From assembly GCA_028045305.1 (NCBI GenBank), contig JAOFTV010000016.1, positions 1 through 43,610 on the forward strand: a DNA stretch of 43,610 nucleotides, read 5' to 3'. A program made the translations under genes and the position numbers. Origin of the DNA: Opitutales bacterium. GTDB taxonomy: Bacteria > Verrucomicrobiota > Verrucomicrobiia > Opitutales > Seribacteraceae. Within the stretch, counting starts at the first letter, position 1. Each line of letters opens with the position of its first letter. This document shows positions 38,464 to 43,610 of this stretch, one piece after another. The notes below the pieces were generated by a model that saw only the letters and a program-made list of their open reading frames with translations, did not search any database and was not told the origin of the DNA.

Positions 38464-38736
38464 ATGAGGTTTCAGTACGACCCGGCAAAAAGTAAAGCAA
38501 ACAAGAAGAAGCATGGTATTGATTTTGAGCAGGCAAAAGAATTGTGGAGCGATTCATACGCGATTGGATTTCCTGCTAAATCAGAGGACGAGCCAAGGTT
38601 TGCCCTTTTAGCCAAAATGAAAGAGAAAGTATGGGTAGCCTTTTACACCATTCGGGAACAAGAAATTCGGATCATTTCCGTACGCCGGGCAAGAAAAGGA
38701 GAAAGTGAAGTTTATGAAAGCAAAAGATTTGGATAA
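38464..38736 (+). CDS. brnT: BrnT family toxin (type II toxin-antitoxin)
   Basis: A 90-residue BrnT-family protein. Characterised members are RelE-like ribonucleases that stop growth by cleaving RNA when not bound by antitoxin. Matching features are the N-terminal FQYDPAKSKANKKKHGIDFEQA (the family's WDpaKa..N..KHGv.FeeA), VWVAFYTIREQEIRIISVRRARKGE and the terminal YESKRFG. Length is typical. ATG 38464 sits just after a strong promoter with almost no leader. The 3' end overlaps the brnA start by 32 bases, the usual BrnT-then-BrnA order. The module is flanked by direct repeats, as if inserted. Confidence 0.92.
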   Translation: MRFQYDPAKSKANKKKHGIDFEQAKELWSDSYAIGFPAKSEDEPRFALLAKMKEKVWVAFYTIREQEIRIISVRRARKGESEVYESKRFG

Positions 38737-38959
38737 AATATTTGATGACGGACAGGTGGACATTACCGACCATCTGGACTTGTCCACAGCCTTTCGTCCT
38801 GGACAGGAATTAAAGCGTGTAAATGTGGACTTCCCCACCTGGATGATCGACCGGCTCGATACCGAAGCCAACCGGTTGGGAGTTCCCCGACAATCCCTGA
38901 TCAAAGTCTGGATTGGTGAGAAATTGGAGAAGAGCAAAAAGCAAGCGGCGTCAGCCTAA
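38705..38959 (+). CDS. brnA: BrnA family antitoxin
   Basis: An 84-residue ribbon-helix-helix antitoxin partner of BrnT. The C-terminal half RVNVDFPTWMIDRLDTEANRLGVPRQSLIKVWI is a ribbon-helix-helix with the strand RVNVDFP and two helices, suited to DNA binding and autorepression. The N-terminal half would wrap the toxin. The start is GTG 38705, preceded by AGGAG; ATG 38714 is an alternative that would also overlap brnT. The overlap ensures coupled synthesis. It ends about 50 bases before the right-hand direct repeat. Confidence 0.9.
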   Translation: MKFMKAKDLDKIFDDGQVDITDHLDLSTAFRPGQELKRVNVDFPTWMIDRLDTEANRLGVPRQSLIKVWIGEKLEKSKKQAASA

Positions 38960-39006
38960 CGAGAGAAAAATTTCACTCCTCAATTTTTACCAATCTCACT
39001 TTTTTA

Positions 39007-39037
39007 CTCTTCACCCTTCCTATGCTCTTCACCATTC
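39007..39037 (+). repeat. Direct repeat, right copy, flanking brnTA
   Basis: Same orientation and 29 of 31 bases identical to 38381-38411. It lies between the brnA stop and the stop of the convergent Ig/LamG gene, within a longer pyrimidine-rich tract (about 38970-39060) made of related TCACT/CTCTTC pieces. Confidence 0.75.
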
Positions 39038-39062
39038 AATTCTCACTATTACTTTTCACTTC

Positions 39063-41717
39063 TTATTTGTAGGGGTGGTCATTGGGTAAATTATTGAGTA
39101 ATCCCCATTTTCCGGCAAGGTATCCTTCAAGTCGTTGTACAACCTCTGTAGAGTAATCGTCTATAACCACTACTTCCATGATGGTTCCTTTAAATGCAGT
39201 GGCACCATTTCCACCCAATATACCAATATTGTCGGCAAAACTAAATGAATCTGTTGATTGAAATACATTGCTTCCATTTAAACGTATTTCAAATTTCGGT
39301 CCTGCGGAATCAGCCAGGTATGCTAAAATTTGCTCCCCTGATGTTGGGAAATTTAAAGAAAGAGTTTCGATTCTTAAAGACCTAAAATGCCCAGGGTATG
39401 AACGTTGATCTACATTAAACCTATCCCAGTGATCAGATCCAGACCCAGTTAATACAGAGTAACCATCATCGCTTAGAACATTGAATGCAAATACCACCGA
39501 AGCATCACCTGATAATCCAAGTGCCGGAAATTCAAGTTTGTCATCGACTCCATCAAAAGAAACGGAATTTGTCAAAAATGTGGGTCTAGCACTACCAGTA
39601 GATTGAGTGGCATTTTTGGAGTTTCCACTTTTGTCATTCCAAGCTGATACTTTTCCAGATCCAAGAAAAATAGAACTAGTATCATTGGCGTCCAGCCAAA
39701 GCTTGAGCGCTGTAATCACCGATGGAGTCCAAAATGAGATTACAACCTCCATATCCCCCGACTCCACGCTTCCGAAATCATTGCTTACCACTACGGTGTA
39801 ATTGCCATCGTGCTGGGTGACATTAGCATCGGTGATGGTCAGGGTAGCGTTCGTTTCGCCGGTTAATACCGTGCCATTCTTTTTCCATTGGTAGGTCAGG
39901 TACTTTCCTTCCGCGGATACAGATAGGGTGTGATTGGTATCTGCAAAAACTGTCTGTGCCTGCGGTTGAGTCGTAATCTCGGGCTTTAAATATTTTAGGA
40001 TTTGCTCGCTTAATTGATTGGTGGTGATCGATCCATCCGCCACCGAGCCATTGCCCACCGTAGTTGTACCCGCCCCACTCTCCTGCACAGGTTGCTCCCC
40101 CAACTCATACAATGCCTTCACCTCAAACGCCGACAACGCACGATCGTAGATGCGGATGTCATCGAGAAAGCCTTTGAAATGATTGGAATTAGTTCCATTA
40201 ACAGCTATCCTGCCGCCTATTCGTAGCGAAAGTGCATTAGAACCTGTCAAATCATTCGAAACATTATTAAGTGTAATACCATCGACATTAAACTTAGCTA
40301 TTCCATTTTCTCGAATAGTAGAGATGAAATACCATTTACCGAAATTAAGAGCATCTGACACTTCCATGTTTGTCCCCCAATTCGATCCGTTTCCATAGTT
40401 GATATGAGGATAATAGTTTTCTGCATTTACAGTTAGACCGAATATGTACTGTTTTACAATAATATCGCCCCAACTGTAAGAAAAAGAAGACGATATTTTA
40501 ATCCAAGACGAGAGACTAAGAGAAGATAGATCGTTATGTTTATTTCCAAGATCAACAAAATCGTCCACCCCATCGAAGTTTAGGGCTCCTCCAATTTTTC
40601 CCTCTGTCCAAGTGGGTCCGTTGGTTAGAGTTCCATCGTTTCCATTCCCGCTTGAATCAGATGCAACAGTACCTTCCGTCTCATCAAATTTCCACCAACC
40701 AACCAAGCCTTGGGTAAGGCTACCGTTTACATCGATCTGGGCTACTAAACTAGTAACTGAACCAAAGGCATTGCTGACAACTACCGTATAATTGCCTTCA
40801 TGCTGGGATGCATTGAGGTCTGAAATCGAAAGGGTGCCACTGGTTGCCCCTGTAATATCCACCCCGTTCTTTTTCCATTGATAGGTATTATCTCCACCTG
40901 TTGCCCCGACTGATAAATAAGCTGTAGCACCACCCACTTCTACAACTGAACTGGGTTGCCCGACCACCACAGGTTTCAAGGCATTGCTTACTTCCGAGGA
41001 CAGTTTGCTCAAGCTAATGGATCCATCCGCCACCACACCCCCACCACCCGAACTGGAGTTTAATTCATTCAACACTTCCTGACTCAGCATGGACTTGGTG
41101 ATGGAACGGTTAAGGTCCGACAACACATCGGATGACAAGCGGTCACGGGTAATGGTACGGTTGAGATCATCGCGTACATCCTGAGGCAACATCTCGCGGG
41201 TGATTTCGGTGATGCCTCCGGTGCGGTTCAAGTCGGCAAGCAGACCCGTATCGATCATCCCTGCGGTTATCGCACCTGGGGTGACCCCGTCGGCAATGGA
41301 GGCTTTTTCGGCAACGCGGGCGAGCTCGGCAGCTAGGGCATAGGGGGTGGAGGTGATGGGCTGGTCGGGCTCAAGCAGGCGTACACCCTTTCCGTCCTGC
41401 AAATCCACCCGGACGTGCAAAAATAAGTTGTCGTTTTCTAAAAACAGGTTGGCCGGGAGCGCTTGCATGCCCTGACCGCCCAAGAGCACAAGGTAGCGCC
41501 CGTTAACAACAAAATTTTCGATAGCGGCACCTTGTTTTTCCGAATGGTTCCAGTGAACTTTTCCTTCACCATCGACAATGGAGAAAGCAAAGAGAGCATT
41601 GCCGTGAAAGTTTTTTCCATCCACTGCGAGCTTGCCTGAGAAAGGCACCGGCGGGGCGGCAAACATGGTCCATACAAAGGTGAATAAGAGAAAAAATACT
41701 GAAATGAGTTTTTTCAT
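39063..41717 (-). CDS. Secreted multidomain Ig/LamG surface protein
   Basis: An 884-residue secreted protein of unknown binding partner. Order: signal peptide (1-20); an N-terminal tail-fibre-like beta domain (about 25-130) ending in ITSTPYALAAELARV; a linker with a short repeat LNR[TS]IT at 163, 185 and 202 (17-22 residue period); Ig-like domain 1 (about 250-330); LamG domain (about 336-545); linker ADGSITTNQLSEQILKYLKP; Ig-like domain 2 (about 578-655); and a LamG-like C-terminal domain ending GYLAGKWGLLNNLPNDHPYK. The two Ig domains are clear copies (YQWKKNG...GNYTVVVSN.FGSV). The LamG-coding stretches look more AT-rich than the 5' third. It follows the 41736 gene by 18 bases, so they form an operon. 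Carbohydrate or surface binding is likely but inferred. Confidence 0.88.
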   Translation of the reverse strand: MKKLISVFFLLFTFVWTMFAAPPVPFSGKLAVDGKNFHGNALFAFSIVDGEGKVHWNHSEKQGAAIENFVVNGRYLVLLGGQGMQALPANLFLENDNLFLHVRVDLQDGKGVRLLEPDQPITSTPYALAAELARVAEKASIADGVTPGAITAGMIDTGLLADLNRTGGITEITREMLPQDVRDDLNRTITRDRLSSDVLSDLNRSITKSMLSQEVLNELNSSSGGGGVVADGSISLSKLSSEVSNALKPVVVGQPSSVVEVGGATAYLSVGATGGDNTYQWKKNGVDITGATSGTLSISDLNASQHEGNYTVVVSNAFGSVTSLVAQIDVNGSLTQGLVGWWKFDETEGTVASDSSGNGNDGTLTNGPTWTEGKIGGALNFDGVDDFVDLGNKHNDLSSLSLSSWIKISSSFSYSWGDIIVKQYIFGLTVNAENYYPHINYGNGSNWGTNMEVSDALNFGKWYFISTIRENGIAKFNVDGITLNNVSNDLTGSNALSLRIGGRIAVNGTNSNHFKGFLDDIRIYDRALSAFEVKALYELGEQPVQESGAGTTTVGNGSVADGSITTNQLSEQILKYLKPEITTQPQAQTVFADTNHTLSVSAEGKYLTYQWKKNGTVLTGETNATLTITDANVTQHDGNYTVVVSNDFGSVESGDMEVVISFWTPSVITALKLWLDANDTSSIFLGSGKVSAWNDKSGNSKNATQSTGSARPTFLTNSVSFDGVDDKLEFPALGLSGDASVVFAFNVLSDDGYSVLTGSGSDHWDRFNVDQRSYPGHFRSLRIETLSLNFPTSGEQILAYLADSAGPKFEIRLNGSNVFQSTDSFSFADNIGILGGNGATAFKGTIMEVVVIDDYSTEVVQRLEGYLAGKWGLLNNLPNDHPYK

Positions 41718-41735
41718 AATGAGCTGAGAAAGGAA

Positions 41736-42522
41736 TTATCGATCCGCCAATTTCTCGAGGGCTTCGGTCTGGTGGTTGTAAAAGATTTTCTTGGGCAGGG
41801 CCTGTTGAAAGAAATAGAGCCAGGCAGCATCCCGGTTACGGTACAGGTGGGGATAAAGGTTGGGGCCTGTCCAGAACCATTGCTGTTGCTCATTCCAAAA
41901 CCAGGCCGCTCCGGTACCTCCAGCGGTGGTATGTACCCAGCCATGATCCACATGGTAGAGCCAGCCGTTGTTGGCATCGTAAAATACACCAAACCATTCG
42001 GAGTCCTTCCATCCGCTGGCTTCCAGTTCAATCGCAGAGCGAAGAACATCGGGTAAATGATCTTTGTCTGTTCCTTTTACTGAGCCATCATCGGCGAGAA
42101 TAAAAACGGTAAATCTGGTCGTAAACCCTTCGGCATTGGCAGTTACCTGTACGGAGGTACGCTTGGGCATGACCTCGGCAAGGAGTTTCCCATTTTGCAG
42201 ACTTAGGCTAGGCTTGCTGAAGGTCCATTCAACCGCGGAGGAATCGAGCACGGTGTAGGTTCCATCATCCAAAACAAGAGAGGCTTCGAGGACGGAGGAA
42301 TCTCCGGATGGGATGCGGTTTTGCAAGGAGCGGGCAGTAAGGCTAGAGGGAACGGCGAAGTCGGCAATGGGGCCAACGGATAGGTGCACCTTTTTACTTG
42401 GGTCCTGAAGGTTGCCATGAAAGGGCCCCCCCGACGACTCCCTCATGCGAAATCTCGGCGAAAAGAAATGTTCCGTAGAGCAACATGGCTAGTGTGGCAA
42501 TAAATCGAGCGGGGCGTTTCAT
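41736..42522 (-). CDS. Secreted protein with aromatic-rich C-terminal module, frameshifted
   Basis: The main open frame (42446 to 41736) lacks a signal peptide, but one lies upstream in another frame: ATG 42522, MKRPARFIATLAMLLYGTFL, then FAEISHEGVVGG. The frames join if the run of seven C at 42426-42432 is six, giving SHEGVVGGPFHGNLQDPSKK and a protein of 261 residues. The C-terminal third is unusually rich in Trp, Tyr, Phe and His: GWLYHVDHGWVHTTAGG, AAWFWNEQQQWFWTGPNLYP, AAWLYFF. Such modules recur at the ends of marine verrucomicrobial surface proteins; their function is unknown to me. It precedes the Ig/LamG gene by 18 bases and is likely co-expressed and co-localised at the cell surface. 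Confidence 0.78.
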
Positions 42523-42727
42523 AAAGTAAATGATGTTTAATTAAGTTGCACGAGCTAGAAAAGTGAGTCAATCAGACAAATTTTCGCCTATCTCGGGCAG
42601 GGGCTTGGCAAAAGGATGCGGGCAATGGAGTGTAATTGATTAAAGAAAAGAAGATTTGCCCGTTTATGGATATTAAACAAGTGTACATCTTCTTTTCAAT
42701 TTTGCTCAAATCATCACTTCCAGCCTT

Positions 42728-43610
42728 ATGAAAAAGTTTTTTTATTCGTTTATTCTTGGATGCATAGCCAACTGCCTGGCCTTCGCGGATCAGGTGACCA
42801 AGCCCAATGTGGTGCTCATTTTAGTGGATGACTTGGGCTGGCAGGATGTGGGGAGCTACGATATTGACGAACCCACGCCCATGGAGACACCCAATCTCGA
42901 TGCCCTGGCCACTAAAGGAGTGCTCTTTAGGCAGGGATACTCCCCGGCTCCCACCTGTGCACCCACCCGGTGCGCGATGATGAGTGGGCGCCATGCAGCC
43001 GCCCTCCAAAAGACCCATGTGGTGGGAGGAAACCCGACCACTCCATACAATAAGACTGCCCATCCAATCATGGATCCATGGTACAGTGGCCGGTTGGAGG
43101 TGGAAGAAGTGATCATCCCTGAGGCCCTCAAGGAAAATGGATATGTGTCCGGTCATATTGGCAAGTGGCACATGTCGCTTGACCACCACAGCTATCCTCA
43201 ACCGATGGACCAGGGTTTTGATTTTACCAAAGCCCACCTGGGGGAGAGTGCCAAGATGAAACCTCACCGTCTCACCGGGTTTGCCACCTCCGCAAAGAAC
43301 GATCCGTACCAGTTGGATGCCGATGGATTTCCCAAGGACCAACCCACTCTCGATGCGATTGAATTTATGGAGCAGTCCAAGGCCGAGCCGTTTTTCCTCT
43401 ACTATGCCGCCTGGCTCGTACATACCCCCATTCATAGCCGGAGTAAGGAACTGCTGGAAAAATATTGCAAGAAACTGGGCGTGGATATGCCCACCGATCC
43501 TGATGGTTGGCCCACCGAGGGGCAAACCAATCCGTATTATTGTGCGATGGTGGAAATGCTCGACCACTATATTGGAATGCTCGTAAAATACCTCGAAAAA
43601 ACCGAGGATC
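42728..43610 (+). CDS. Secreted sulfatase, 5' part, continues beyond the window
   Basis: The reading frame opens with ATG 42728 and is still open at the window end (294 codons). After a signal peptide (about 1-20, FILGCIANCLAFA) come the metal motif ILVDDLGWQDVG (31-42), the formylglycine motif C77-APTR followed by CAMMSGRHAA, IGKWHMS and AAWLVHTPIHS. These are the N-terminal catalytic elements; the downstream DN motif and C-terminal subdomain lie outside. It faces away from the 39063-42522 pair and has its own 205-base upstream gap, so it is a separate unit. This is the seventh sulfatase of the window. Confidence 0.94.
   Translation, partial: MKKFFYSFILGCIANCLAFADQVTKPNVVLILVDDLGWQDVGSYDIDEPTPMETPNLDALATKGVLFRQGYSPAPTCAPTRCAMMSGRHAAALQKTHVVGGNPTTPYNKTAHPIMDPWYSGRLEVEEVIIPEALKENGYVSGHIGKWHMSLDHHSYPQPMDQGFDFTKAHLGESAKMKPHRLTGFATSAKNDPYQLDADGFPKDQPTLDAIEFMEQSKAEPFFLYYAAWLVHTPIHSRSKELLEKYCKKLGVDMPTDPDGWPTEGQTNPYYCAMVEMLDHYIGMLVKYLEKTED

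Noticed and set aside
39063-42522. Prophage or phage tail region
   Set aside because: The N-terminal part of the 884-residue protein is tail-fibre-like, but both proteins have signal peptides and no phage structural, lysis or integrase gene is present.
42821-43567. 248-codon open frame on the minus strand
   Set aside because: It lies antisense to the plus-strand sulfatase from 42728, whose signal peptide and CAPTR, DD and GKWH motifs are unmistakable. The antisense frame has no family features.

Overview
The window looks like a chromosomal contig from a marine bacterium of the Planctomycetes-Verrucomicrobia-Chlamydiae group. I judge Verrucomicrobiota, probably Opitutae-like, most likely. The grounds are the combination of a DUF1549/DUF1553 cytochrome-like protein with a DUF1501 partner, seven sulfatases in 43.6 kb, a beta-propeller/DUF1080 fusion, and LamG proteins ending in the KWGL...LP.DHPYK tail. 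This placement is inference; no rRNA or tRNA gene is present to test it.

Layout. (1) 1-6837, minus strand: an operon of DUF1549/DUF1553-LamG protein, DUF1501 protein and a sulfatase with a C-terminal EF-hand. (2) 6838-22255: a housekeeping block. It holds an unknown acidic protein; a minus-strand operon of Ser/Thr kinase, rpoN, tsaB-like and alr; an IscA-type Fe-S protein overlapping a DsbD-N domain protein; argS; a divergent pyrimidine-nucleoside phosphorylase; efp; xth; ribD overlapping rdgB; and a monomeric NADP isocitrate dehydrogenase. (3) 22376-25721, minus: a cytochrome c/PA14-like protein followed by a beta-propeller/DUF1080 protein. (4) 25926-31499, plus: an operon of three sulfatases and an alpha/beta-hydrolase esterase. 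(5) 31571-36649: a membrane protein of unknown function, rarA, a convergent sulfatase and a NahK-like sugar kinase. (6) 36670-38169, minus: another sulfatase. (7) 38424-38959: a BrnT/BrnA toxin-antitoxin module with a near-leaderless promoter, lying between two 31-bp near-identical direct repeats. (8) 39063-42522, minus: two secreted proteins, one Ig/LamG and one aromatic-rich. (9) 42728 to the end: the 5' part of a seventh sulfatase.

How it fits together. The accessory genes suggest periplasmic or surface breakdown of sulfated, perhaps acetylated, glycans. Sulfatases remove sulfate, the esterase may remove acyl groups, the cytochrome c and propeller/DUF1080 pair may oxidise and cleave glycosides, and the NahK-like kinase may phosphorylate released N-acetylhexosamines. 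No glycoside hydrolase of a classical family, no SusC/SusD pair and no transporter is seen here.

Three genes (the first sulfatase, icd and the secreted aromatic-rich protein) are each broken by what reads as exactly one extra base in a homopolymer run. This points to sequence error more than to gene decay. The best biological leads are the nucleoside phosphorylase with a rewritten active-site loop, the repeat-flanked BrnTA module with its operator-like palindrome, and the Arg32-type EF-P.
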